Shown one piece after another: positions 1-6,823 of a stretch of 16,805 bases of DNA (the first letter of the stretch is position 1; each line of letters begins with the position of its first letter). Below the pieces are notes generated by a model. The model was not told the origin of the DNA. It did no database searches and saw only the letters and a list, made by a program, of their open reading frames with translations. The translations under genes and the position numbers were made by a program. This stretch comes from JAMCRM01 sp041685075 (GTDB lineage Bacteria > Acidobacteriota > Terriglobia > Bryobacterales > Bryobacteraceae). The stretch spans positions 1 to 16,805 of the forward strand of contig JAWLGN010000101.1 in the NCBI GenBank assembly GCA_041685075.1, in the 5' to 3' direction.

Positions 1-454
1 CGTACTGAAAAATCAGGTCGGCGAGTGCCTTCTCGGCTGTATGGTTGACCAGATCGGCCGCCGTCACGCCCGTGGACTGATCCATGCGCATGTCCAGCGG
101 CCCATCCGACTGCAATGAAAATCCACGCTGCGGCTCGGTCAACTGGTACCGGCTGACACCCAAATCCGCCAGCAGGCCGTCCGCCTTCTCGAATTCGAAC
201 AGAGCCGGCAGCCTGTCCAGCTCGGCGAACGTGCCGTGGTGGAAGCGGATGCGGTCCGCCCACTCGGCCGTGTTCGCGCGCGCCGCGGCCAGCGCCTCCG
301 GATCGCGGTCGTTGGCGATCACCAAACCCGTTGTCAGGCGCCGGGCGATCTCCGCCGTATGGCCCCCCAGCCCAGCCGTGGCATCCACGTAGATGCCGCC
401 GGGCCGCACGGCCAGCAGCTCCACCGCCTCTTGCGCCATCACCGGATAGTGCAT
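1..454 (-). CDS. rsmH: 16S rRNA (cytosine-1402-N4)-methyltransferase RsmH (MraW), N-terminal part
   Basis: This is the first 151 codons of RsmH; the rest lies beyond the left edge. RsmH uses S-adenosylmethionine to methylate N4 of C1402 in the ribosomal P site, and its gene normally follows mraZ in the dcw cluster. The protein begins MHYPVMAQEAVELL, and the SAM-binding glycine loop DATAGLGGH is at residues 24-32, followed by an NDRDP acidic motif and the LLADLGVSRYQL block, all typical of the family. The ATG at 454-452 lies 6 nt after the mraZ stop, so the two are almost certainly co-transcribed. No good Shine-Dalgarno sequence is visible; coupling to mraZ translation is likely. Confidence 0.95.
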   Translation of the reverse strand, partial: MHYPVMAQEAVELLAVRPGGIYVDATAGLGGHTAEIARRLTTGLVIANDRDPEALAAARANTAEWADRIRFHHGTFAELDRLPALFEFEKADGLLADLGVSRYQLTEPQRGFSLQSDGPLDMRMDQSTGVTAADLVNHTAEKALADLIFQY

Positions 455-460
455 GCCGCA

Positions 461-928
461 TCACACCAACCCGGACATTTCCAGCGCCTCGAGATCCTCC
501 TCCGCATGCGCGGCGGCCTGGCGCTTCCGCTCTTCGAAGACGGGCTCCGGCAGCACGTCGATCCGGCCGCCCTCGGCTACGATCCTCACGCTCTGGTTCT
601 CTATGCCCAGCTCGCGGCGCAGTTCCGGCGAGAGCAGCACGCGCCCCTGGCCGTCCATCTCCGAATCGGCCCCCAGATCCTGGGCCGTGAATCTCACCCG
701 CCTGGCCCGGGCGGCGTCTTCGCCCCGCGCGGTCCGCAGTCCGTTTTCCGTTTCCCGCCAGATAAAAACGGGGTATATTCGTGCTGTGCGCCGGTCCAGA
801 CTGGTGGTGAACAATTTCTTTTCGGGAAGCGAACCCAGGTACTGCTGGAAAGGCACCGGGAGCTTCAAGCGGCCCTTGTCGTCGACGCGGGCCGGGTATA
901 TCCCCCGGGGGGCTTCCAGCGGCGGCAT
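461..928 (-). CDS. mraZ: Transcriptional regulator MraZ
   Basis: MraZ is a DNA-binding protein with two SpoVT/AbrB-like beta domains that regulates the dcw cluster, including its own gene. Both signature repeats are visible: DDKGRLKLP at about residues 16-24 and DGQGRVLLSP at about 92-101. I chose the ATG at 928-926, giving 155 residues. An in-frame GTG at 946 would add six residues (MEANQA), but it sits inside the last of four GTGG-type boxes and has AGGAA directly against it with no spacing, whereas the ATG has GGAAG about 11 nt upstream. The N-terminus before DDKGR is somewhat longer than in E. coli MraZ even with the shorter start. The C-terminal 25 residues are acidic and charged. It is the first gene of the cluster visible here and is followed 6 nt later by rsmH. 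Confidence 0.93.
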   Translation of the reverse strand: MPPLEAPRGIYPARVDDKGRLKLPVPFQQYLGSLPEKKLFTTSLDRRTARIYPVFIWRETENGLRTARGEDAARARRVRFTAQDLGADSEMDGQGRVLLSPELRRELGIENQSVRIVAEGGRIDVLPEPVFEERKRQAAAHAEEDLEALEMSGLV

Positions 929-942
929 TGCCTGGTTAGCTT

Positions 943-979
943 CCACTTCCTATCCAACAATTGGCCACTTTCTGGCCAC
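943..979 (-). promoter_or_regulatory. Candidate MraZ-binding boxes (four tandem repeats)
   Basis: Read on the minus strand, this stretch has GTGG at 979-976, GTGG at 968-965, TTGG at 957-954 and GTGG at 946-943, each exactly 11 bp from the next. The two distal boxes extend to TGGCCA, with AGAAAG before one and GGAAG before the last. MraZ proteins are known to bind short tandem repeats with about one helical turn between them in front of their own gene (TGGG-type in E. coli, AAAGTG-type in mollicutes). Location and spacing fit autoregulation; the assignment is by analogy. Confidence 0.6.
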
Positions 980-986
980 ACAACCG

Positions 987-1015
987 ATTGTGTCACGATA
1001 AATTCGCATATTCAA
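987..1015 (-). promoter_or_regulatory. Candidate mraZ promoter
   Basis: On the minus strand TTGAAT (1015-1010) and CACAAT (992-987) are separated by 17 bp. Each matches 4 of 6 consensus positions of a vegetative promoter. The predicted start near 980 would place the four GTGG-type boxes in the early transcribed region, where a bound MraZ could block transcription. The match is weak taken alone. Confidence 0.35.
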
Positions 1016-1106
1016 GAGGCTTTTGCAGAAAATTCTTCTTTTCGTGGAGGTTAGCTGCGTACAATAGCTGCCCGACGGGAAGGGGAAGGCCACAAGATGT
1101 TGTTTA

Positions 1107-1132
1107 GTGGCGAAAATCAGGCGAAAATAGTG
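1107..1132. repeat. Tandem 11-bp direct repeat in the mraZ / sigma-factor divergent region
   Basis: GGCGAAAAT occurs at 1109-1117 and again at 1120-1128, a perfect 9-base direct repeat with an 11-bp period. In register with it, GTGG, CAGG and AGTG appear at 1107, 1118 and 1129. The 265-bp region between the divergent mraZ and sigma-factor genes otherwise holds only the candidate mraZ boxes and promoter and a TATATT at 1195-1200. A same-face protein-binding site is possible; I cannot name the protein. Confidence 0.45.
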
Positions 1133-1211
1133 TTTTGCGCCCAGCGAATTTCCTGCGTAGAGCGGCGCTTCCCCGCTGATGCGCGCTGTTGCGCTATATT
1201 CAAGATTAAGC

Positions 1212-1832
1212 ATGTCGGTTACCGGCGGCCCCACATTCGACGAGAGCATGCTGGTCGAACGCACCCGCGAGGGCGATACGAAAGCCTTCAGTGCGTTGGT
1301 GCGCCGATACGAGAGCAAGATCTTCCGGCTGGCGCAGCACATCACGCAGAACCGCGAGGATGCCGAGGACGTCCTGCAGGAGACCTTCCTGAAGGCTTAC
1401 GAGCATATCCATCAATTTCAGGGGAATTCGAAGTTCTACACCTGGATCGTGCGCATCGCGGTCAACCAGGCGCTGATGAAGCTGCGGAAGCGCAAGAGCG
1501 ACAGGACCGTGTCGCTGGATGAAGGCATCGACACGGGCGAGGACACGGTGGCGCGGGAGATTGCGGCATGGGACGAGGATCCCGAGCAGCGCTACTCGCG
1601 GGAGGAGTTGAACGAGATTCTGACCTCCGCCATCGACAGCCTGGCGGCGCCCTATCGCGCCGTATTCGTGCTCCGGGACCTGGAGGAATTGTCCACCGAG
1701 GAGACCGCCCAGGTTTTGTCCCTTTCCATTCCGGCGGTCAAGAGCCGACTGCTGCGGGCGCGCCTGCAGCTTCGGGACAAGCTGACGCGTTACTTCAAGC
1801 GCAAAGGAGACGACGCCTTTGCTTACCTGTAA
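1212..1832 (+). CDS. ECF-type RNA polymerase sigma factor (RpoE-like, sigma-70 family)
   Basis: An alternative sigma factor that directs RNA polymerase to a stress or signal regulon. Sigma region 2 covers about residues 26-96 (LVRRYESKIFRLAQHI, then the DAEDVLQETFLKAYEHI segment and the FYTWIVRIAVNQALMKLRKRK promoter-melting helix). Region 4 covers about 134-194 (SLAAPYRAVFVLRDLEELSTEE followed by the LSIPAVKSRLLRARLQLRDKL helix-turn-helix). The linker between them is acidic. I chose the ATG at 1212 (206 residues); an upstream in-frame ATG at 1179 adds 11 residues without a ribosome site. TATATT sits at 1195-1200, 11 nt before the ATG, so the transcript could be nearly leaderless. The stop overlaps the start of the anti-sigma gene, a standard sigma/anti-sigma arrangement. 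Confidence 0.93.
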   Translation: MSVTGGPTFDESMLVERTREGDTKAFSALVRRYESKIFRLAQHITQNREDAEDVLQETFLKAYEHIHQFQGNSKFYTWIVRIAVNQALMKLRKRKSDRTVSLDEGIDTGEDTVAREIAAWDEDPEQRYSREELNEILTSAIDSLAAPYRAVFVLRDLEELSTEETAQVLSLSIPAVKSRLLRARLQLRDKLTRYFKRKGDDAFAYL

Positions 1833-2061
1833 GGAGTTTCTCGAAGAACTGGGCGACTACCTCGATGAGACGGTAGACGCGGACATTCGTGCCCGGCTGG
1901 AGGCGCACATCATGGAATGCCCCAACTGCTGGGTGATCTCCGACACGACGCGGAAGACCATCCGGATCTACCGTGGCATGGAGCCGCATCCCATCCCCAC
2001 CGACGTGGAGTCGCGCCTGATGGCCGCGCTCGAAAAGAAGATCGCGGCGCGGGGCCGGTAG
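1819..2061 (+). CDS. Small zinc-finger (ZAS-type) anti-sigma factor
   Basis: An 80-residue protein expected to hold the preceding sigma factor inactive. It shows the ZAS zinc-site pattern: Cys4, His30, Cys34 and Cys37 (H-x3-C-x2-C), within the characteristic CKEFLEELGDYLD...LEAHIMECPNC fold. There is no transmembrane segment, unlike RseA-type anti-sigmas, so it should be cytoplasmic; soluble ZAS proteins such as RsrA respond to thiol oxidation, which makes redox sensing a reasonable but unproven guess here. The start is a TTG at 1819, chosen because AAAGGAG at 1803-1809 lies 9 nt upstream and because Cys4 would be lost with any later start. The gene overlaps the sigma gene by 14 nt, so translation is probably coupled. 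Confidence 0.85.
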   Translation: MLTCKEFLEELGDYLDETVDADIRARLEAHIMECPNCWVISDTTRKTIRIYRGMEPHPIPTDVESRLMAALEKKIAARGR

Positions 2062-2084
2062 CCGCTTCCGCGGTTCGGACCGGA

Positions 2085-4430
2085 TCACCGCATCGAATTC
2101 TCGATCTCGTGTAACCAGTCGGGCCGCTTCAGCACTTCCCGCGGTTTGCTGCCGTCGGGCGGGCCGATGATGCCGTCGCGCTGCATCATATCCAGGATGC
2201 GGGCGGCGCGGCCGTACCCCAGCCGCAGACGGCGTTGCAGAATCGAGGTGGAAGCCTTGCCGGCTTCGAGCACCACCCGGAGCGCATCTTCGTACAGGGG
2301 ATCCTGTTCGCCGGCGGGCTCTCCGTCGGGGGCGGCGTCGTCGTCGGAGGGCGGCGCGGTCAGGTAGGACTGGTCGTACTCCGGCTGCGCCTGTTCCTTC
2401 CAGAAGCTCACCACCCGGTTGATCTCGCTTTCGGTAACGAAGGCGCCGTGCACCCGTACCAGGCGCGAGGATCCGGGGGGCAGGAACAGCATGTCGCCCT
2501 TGCCCAGCAGGTGTTCGGCGCCCATCACGTCCAGAATGGTGCGGGAGTCCACGCGGGTGGCCACCCGGAAGCTGATGCGCGCGGGGAAGTTGGCCTTGAT
2601 CAGGCCGGTAATGACATCCACGCTGGGCCGCTGGGTGGCCAGCACCAGGTGCATGCCCACGGCGCGGGCCATCTGGGCCAGGCGGGTGACGCTCTCTTCC
2701 ACGTTGCGCCCTTCGAGCATCATGAGGTCCGCCAGCTCGTCGATGAGGATGAGGACGTAGGGCAGCGGCTGAAGATCGGCGGCGCCGGCCTCTTCCTCGT
2801 CGAACAGGTTGCCGGGCCGCTCCAGGAGCTTGCGGATCTTGCGGTTGTACTGGTCGATGTTGCGCACTCCTTGTTCTGCCAGGAGGCGCAGCCGGCGTTC
2901 CATCTCGAGCACCGCGTTGCGCAGCGCGTTGGTGGCCTTTTTGGGATCGGTGATGACGGGGGTGAGCAGGTGCGGGATGCCCTCGTAGAGGCCCAGCTCC
3001 AGGCGTTTGGGATCCACCATGATCATCCGCACCTCCTCCGGGGTGGACTTGTAGAGGATGGACATGATCATGGAGTTGATCATGACGCTCTTACCGGAGC
3101 CCGTGGAGCCGGCGATCAACAGGTGCGGCATGGCGTCGAGCGCGGCGATTTTGATGCGGCCGTTGATGTCCTTGCCGAGCGGTATGGTGAGGCGGGAGGC
3201 GGAGCCGGCGAACTCGTCCGACTCCAGCACCTGGCGCAGGGCGATCAGCTCGCGCTTGGTATTGGGCACCTCGATACCCACGGTGGGCTTGCCCGGGATG
3301 CGCTCGATGAGGATCGACTCGGCCTGCAATCCCAGGCACAGATCCTCGGTGAGGGTGGTGATGCGGGTGTATTTGATGCCGGCTTCGGGCTTGAACTCGA
3401 AGGTGGTGACCACCGGGCCGGGGTTGATCTGCACCACCGACCCCAGCACGTTGAACTCCTCGAACTTGGACTTGATGCGGGCGGCGACGTCGTGCAGCTC
3501 CTGTTCATCGTAGGGGCTGCGGCCGGGCGGCTCGTTGAGCAGCGAGGTGGAGGGCAGCTTGTAGACCGGGGCGGCGGGTACGGGCTCGGGCGGCGCCGTG
3601 ACCTGGACCGCGGGGAACGGGTCGGGCGGCGCGGGATCCGGCTGCTCGTCCAGGGGGCAGATGGGGATGGCCTGCGGCTCGGGTTCGGGTTCCAGGTCGA
3701 AAGGCGGCCGGTCGTCGGGATCCACCACCGGGGCCTCCGCTTCGGGCGCGGTCTCCGGTTTCGTGGCGCGCGCGGATTTGGCGCGGCTGCGGCGTTCGGC
3801 CGCATGGGCCTTGCGGCGCTCGGCGCGCCTGCGGCGGCGCGCTTCCCGCCAGTCGCTCCAGCGCGCGCCGGCACGATGAAGGGCGGCGATGGGGCCGGCG
3901 AACCACACCCCCAGGCGCGACATCGTGAAGCTCGAAACCAGGTAGACCGAAACCACCAGGCCCGTGGCGGTGAGGACCAGGGCGCCGGCCAGGTTCAAGG
4001 TGCGCAGCAGGCCTTCCGCCAGCAACAGTCCGGCCGCGCCGCCCGGGTGGATGGCGCCGTCGAACAGAGTCCACGCGCCCGGGAAGGAGCAGGCTGCCGA
4101 AAGGCTCGCCAGCAGCAGCAGCGCGCCCACGACCTTCACCGCGGGAGCCTCCATCGGCTCCGAGCGGATCCACTTCCAGGCCAGCAGAAGCGTGAGGATC
4201 GGCAACACGAAAGCCGCCAGGCCGAAGCCCTGGAGCAACAGGTCGGCCGCGTAGGCTCCCGGATAACCGATCAGGTTTTGCGGGCGCGCGTCCCCCGCGG
4301 CCGTATTCAGCGAGGGGTCCTGCGCATGGTACGACACCAGGCTCAGGAGAGTGAGCAGCCCGAGCGACAGAAGCAGAACACCCGTCACTTCATTGAAGCG
4401 GCGGTGCTCAGTCGGTGATATAAACTTCAT
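2085..4430 (-). CDS. ftsK: DNA translocase FtsK/SpoIIIE
   Basis: A septum-located DNA pump that clears chromosomes from the closing division site and helps resolve dimers. The 781-residue protein has four hydrophobic segments in roughly the first 165 residues, a charged, proline- and glutamate-rich linker (about 185-330), and the RecA-like motor: Walker A GSTGSGKS at 441-448 and Walker B LILIDELADLM around 560-570. The C-terminal winged-helix gamma domain (about 709-770, with ILQRRLRLGYGRAARILDMM) recognises polarity sequences in other bacteria. The start is the ATG at 4430, beginning MKFISPTEHRRFNEV; this ATG overlaps the uppP stop as ATGA. The frame stays open upstream to about 5147, but that stretch is a shadow of uppP. 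The domain set is complete. Confidence 0.96.
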   Translation of the reverse strand: MKFISPTEHRRFNEVTGVLLLSLGLLTLLSLVSYHAQDPSLNTAAGDARPQNLIGYPGAYAADLLLQGFGLAAFVLPILTLLLAWKWIRSEPMEAPAVKVVGALLLLASLSAACSFPGAWTLFDGAIHPGGAAGLLLAEGLLRTLNLAGALVLTATGLVVSVYLVSSFTMSRLGVWFAGPIAALHRAGARWSDWREARRRRRAERRKAHAAERRSRAKSARATKPETAPEAEAPVVDPDDRPPFDLEPEPEPQAIPICPLDEQPDPAPPDPFPAVQVTAPPEPVPAAPVYKLPSTSLLNEPPGRSPYDEQELHDVAARIKSKFEEFNVLGSVVQINPGPVVTTFEFKPEAGIKYTRITTLTEDLCLGLQAESILIERIPGKPTVGIEVPNTKRELIALRQVLESDEFAGSASRLTIPLGKDINGRIKIAALDAMPHLLIAGSTGSGKSVMINSMIMSILYKSTPEEVRMIMVDPKRLELGLYEGIPHLLTPVITDPKKATNALRNAVLEMERRLRLLAEQGVRNIDQYNRKIRKLLERPGNLFDEEEAGAADLQPLPYVLILIDELADLMMLEGRNVEESVTRLAQMARAVGMHLVLATQRPSVDVITGLIKANFPARISFRVATRVDSRTILDVMGAEHLLGKGDMLFLPPGSSRLVRVHGAFVTESEINRVVSFWKEQAQPEYDQSYLTAPPSDDDAAPDGEPAGEQDPLYEDALRVVLEAGKASTSILQRRLRLGYGRAARILDMMQRDGIIGPPDGSKPREVLKRPDWLHEIENSMR

Positions 4431-5251
4431 CCCGCCGGCTGGCGGAACAGAGCCAGAGCAAGCACTATTATGCCAAAAATCAACCGGTACCACACGAAAA
4501 AGCGCAGACTGGCGTGCCGCAGGAAGCGCAGGAACCAGGCGATAACCAGCCAGCCGGTGATGGCGCTGACCACGATCCCCACGATGAAGGGCATGACCAT
4601 CCCGGGCGCCATGCCCTGTTGGATGAGATCCAGCACGGCCAGCAGGGCGGCGGCGCCGATGGCCGGGGTGGAGAGCAGGAAGGAAAATCGCGCCGCCGAT
4701 TCGCGATCGAGCCCGCGGGCGAGCCCCGCGGTGATGGTGATGCCGCTGCGGGAGGTGCCCGGGACGATGGCCAGAGCCTGGGCCAGTCCGATGGCCGCGG
4801 TATCCTTCAGCCCCACCTGGCCCAGGCCGCGCTTGCGCCGCCCGATGCGGTCGGCGATCCACATTACGACCCCCACGGCAATCAGCATGGAGGCCATCAC
4901 AAAGGGATTGCGCCAGGTGGATTCGGCGTAGCGGTGGAACAGGAGTCCGAAGACCCCCACCGGAACGGTGCCGAGGGCCAGCAGCCAGAGCAGCCCGCGG
5001 TTCCGGCGGAGTTGCGGGTCGGCGCCGCGGTCGAGGCCCAGACCTTGCGCGATGATTTGCACCCAGTCGCGATAGAAATAGATCAGGACGGCGGCCAGGG
5101 TGCCGATATGGAGGCCGATATCGAATTCCAACGCCTGCGGATTCCATCCCAGCAGCCAGGAGGTGAGATAGAGGTGGGCGGTGCTGCTAATGGGCAGAAA
5201 CTCGGTAAAACCCTGCACGATGGCCAGGATAACGACTTGATAGAGGGGCAC
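4427..5251 (-). CDS. uppP: Undecaprenyl-diphosphatase UppP (BacA family)
   Basis: An integral membrane phosphatase that recycles undecaprenyl diphosphate to the monophosphate carrier used for peptidoglycan and other envelope polymers; it can confer bacitracin tolerance. The 274-residue protein has the two family signatures: QGFTEFLPISSTAHL at residues 13-27 (Glu17 is the catalytic-region glutamate) and PGTSRSG at 164-170 with Arg168. About seven hydrophobic segments follow the expected pattern. The start is a GTG at 5251 with only a poor ribosome site. A perfect TTGACA lies upstream on this strand (5288-5283), but no convincing -10 follows it. Its stop overlaps the ftsK start by 4 nt (ATGA), so ftsK translation probably depends on uppP. 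Confidence 0.95.
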   Translation of the reverse strand: MPLYQVVILAIVQGFTEFLPISSTAHLYLTSWLLGWNPQALEFDIGLHIGTLAAVLIYFYRDWVQIIAQGLGLDRGADPQLRRNRGLLWLLALGTVPVGVFGLLFHRYAESTWRNPFVMASMLIAVGVVMWIADRIGRRKRGLGQVGLKDTAAIGLAQALAIVPGTSRSGITITAGLARGLDRESAARFSFLLSTPAIGAAALLAVLDLIQQGMAPGMVMPFIVGIVVSAITGWLVIAWFLRFLRHASLRFFVWYRLIFGIIVLALALFRQPAG

Positions 5252-5329
5252 TAAGCTCAGGTTGGCGGCTCGACTTCAGAAATGTCAAGTGAGCGGAGCC
5301 GTACCAACGCCTTAGAATAGATAGGGCCG

Positions 5330-6742
5330 ATGTCCAACACCAAGATCGTGGCGACCCTGGGGCCTGCCACCGACGCTCCAGGGATTCTCCGGGGCCTGCT
5401 GGAGGCCGGCGCCGATGTCTTTCGGTTGAACATGTCGCACGGCACGCGTGAGGAACACGCCGCGCGCATCGAAGCGGTGCGGCGGGAAACCGCCTCGGCC
5501 GGGTGTTTTGCCGCCATCCTGATGGACCTGCAAGGCCCGAAGATCCGGCTTGGCGAGTTCCAGGGGGGCGGCTGCACCCTGGAAACGGGCGCCGAATTCA
5601 CCCTCACGGTGGAAGACGTACAGGGCGATTGCCGCCGCGCCCACGCCGGTTACGCCGGGCTGCCCCGGGAGGTGAAGCGGGGCGACCGTATTCTTCTGGC
5701 CGACGGCGCCGTGCAACTGGAGGTGTTGGAGACCGACGGGGTGCGTGTGCGAACGCGCGTGACCTCCGGCGGCCCCGTAGCGAGCAAGCGCGGTATCAAC
5801 CTGCCGGGAGTGACCGCGGGGATCGCTTCGATCACCGAGAAGGACGCCGCGGACCTGGAATTCGGCCTGCGCGCGGGCGTGGACCTGGTGGCCCTTTCCT
5901 TCGTGCGCACCGCGGCCGATGTGCGCGCCGTGCGCGAACGCATGGGATCCGCCGGTCCTCCGCTGGTGGCCAAGATCGAAAAGCCGCAGGCTTGGGAAAA
6001 CATCGACGTCATTCTGGACGAGGCCGACGGCGTAATGGTGGCGCGCGGCGACCTGGGGGTGGAGATGGCGCTTGAAAAGGTGCCGCGCATCCAGAAATCC
6101 ATCATCCGGCGGGCGCGCGGAAAGGGGAAGTTCTCCATTACCGCTACCCAGATGCTGGAGTCCATGATCGAACGCCCCGTGCCCACGCGTGCGGAGGTCA
6201 GCGACGTGGCCAACGCCATCTACGACGGTACCGACGCGGTCATGCTCTCGGCCGAAACCTCCATCGGGAAGCACCCGGTGGAGGCGGTCCGGACCATGGA
6301 CCGCATCGCGGAAGAGACCGACCGGGCGGTTCGCGCCCGGGGCTACCGCAACCCGCCGCCGGGGACCGGCCGCACCATCGCCGGCATCGTGGCCGACGCG
6401 GCCTATCGGGCCGCCCACGACGCCCAGGTAGCTGCTATCGTGGTATTTACGTCCAGCGGTTCGACCGCGCGGCTGATCTCGCGCTATCGCCCGCCGGTGA
6501 CGGTGTACGCCATCACGCCCTCGGAGGCCGTAGCGCGCGCCCTGTGTGTGAATTATGGCGTTGTTCCGGTGCTCTCGCCGGAGGCCGGCGGCACCGACGA
6601 GATGCTGGTCCGGATGGACAGCCTGATGCTCGAGCGGGGCTGTCTGCGGCGAGGCGACCTGGTGGTGTTCGTAGCCGGGCAGCCGCCGGGCCGGCCGGGG
6701 ACGACCAACCTGATGAAGCTGCACCGGATCGGTGACAGCTAA
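5330..6742 (+). CDS. pyk: Pyruvate kinase
   Basis: Catalyses the last step of glycolysis, phosphoenolpyruvate plus ADP to pyruvate plus ATP, in the cytosol. The 470-residue length is normal. Visible signatures are KIVATLGPAT and FRLNMSHG at the N-terminus, the active-site KIEKPQ with Lys215, MVARGDLGVEM at about 236-246, ITATQMLESM from about 270, and the PTRAEVSDVANAIYDGTDAVMLSAET block. The C-terminal domain (from about residue 350) is the usual alpha/beta regulatory domain. The ATG at 5330 gives the standard N-terminus. TAGAAT at 5313-5318 is a candidate -10 only 11 nt upstream, and the AGGG at 5323-5326 is too close for a normal ribosome site, so the mRNA may be leaderless. It is divergent from uppP. 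Confidence 0.97.
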   Translation: MSNTKIVATLGPATDAPGILRGLLEAGADVFRLNMSHGTREEHAARIEAVRRETASAGCFAAILMDLQGPKIRLGEFQGGGCTLETGAEFTLTVEDVQGDCRRAHAGYAGLPREVKRGDRILLADGAVQLEVLETDGVRVRTRVTSGGPVASKRGINLPGVTAGIASITEKDAADLEFGLRAGVDLVALSFVRTAADVRAVRERMGSAGPPLVAKIEKPQAWENIDVILDEADGVMVARGDLGVEMALEKVPRIQKSIIRRARGKGKFSITATQMLESMIERPVPTRAEVSDVANAIYDGTDAVMLSAETSIGKHPVEAVRTMDRIAEETDRAVRARGYRNPPPGTGRTIAGIVADAAYRAAHDAQVAAIVVFTSSGSTARLISRYRPPVTVYAITPSEAVARALCVNYGVVPVLSPEAGGTDEMLVRMDSLMLERGCLRRGDLVVFVAGQPPGRPGTTNLMKLHRIGDS

Positions 6743-6784
6743 GCCGTCCGGAGCCACCCGCCGGCGCGGAACGGTTGAAAAGCA

Positions 6785-6814
6785 TTGACTTTTTCCTTCG
6801 TTCACTGAAATAAT
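6785..6814 (+). promoter_or_regulatory. Promoter of the ROK regulator gene
   Basis: TTGACT (6785-6790) and AATAAT (6809-6814) each match 5 of 6 consensus positions, with an 18-bp spacer. The -10 ends 9 nt before the ATG at 6824, so transcription should begin at or just before the start codon and the message would be essentially leaderless; no Shine-Dalgarno sequence is present. The -10 overlaps GAAATAATT (6807-6815), a 9-mer repeated in the receptor promoter downstream. Confidence 0.65.
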
Positions 6815-6823
6815 TCTAGTCGC

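Noticed and set aside
1077..1084. GGGAAGGG, a match to the E. coli FtsK polarity sequence GGGNAGGG
   Set aside because: A single 8-base match in GC-rich DNA carries no weight without a genome-wide strand-bias test.
950..1345. Minus-strand 131-codon frame covering the mraZ promoter region
   Set aside because: Overlaps the sigma gene antisense and has no domain; the stretch is better explained as the divergent regulatory region.
2062..2084. Terminator between the anti-sigma and ftsK genes
   Set aside because: Only 3-4 bp inverted repeats (for example CCGC/GCGG) and no T-run.
2235..4418. Plus-strand open frame of 727 codons opposite ftsK
   Set aside because: Shadow frame in high-GC DNA; composition rich in Gly, His, Gln and Arg without recognisable domains, whereas the minus strand encodes a complete FtsK.
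4431..5147. Open frame continuing upstream of ftsK on the minus strand
   Set aside because: It runs entirely inside uppP in another frame, is rich in Arg, Gly and Pro with no membrane character, and the true FtsK N-terminus starts at 4430.
5260..5288. uppP promoter based on the perfect TTGACA at 5288-5283
   Set aside because: No acceptable -10 lies 16-19 bp downstream (CCAACC at 17 bp), so I did not annotate it.
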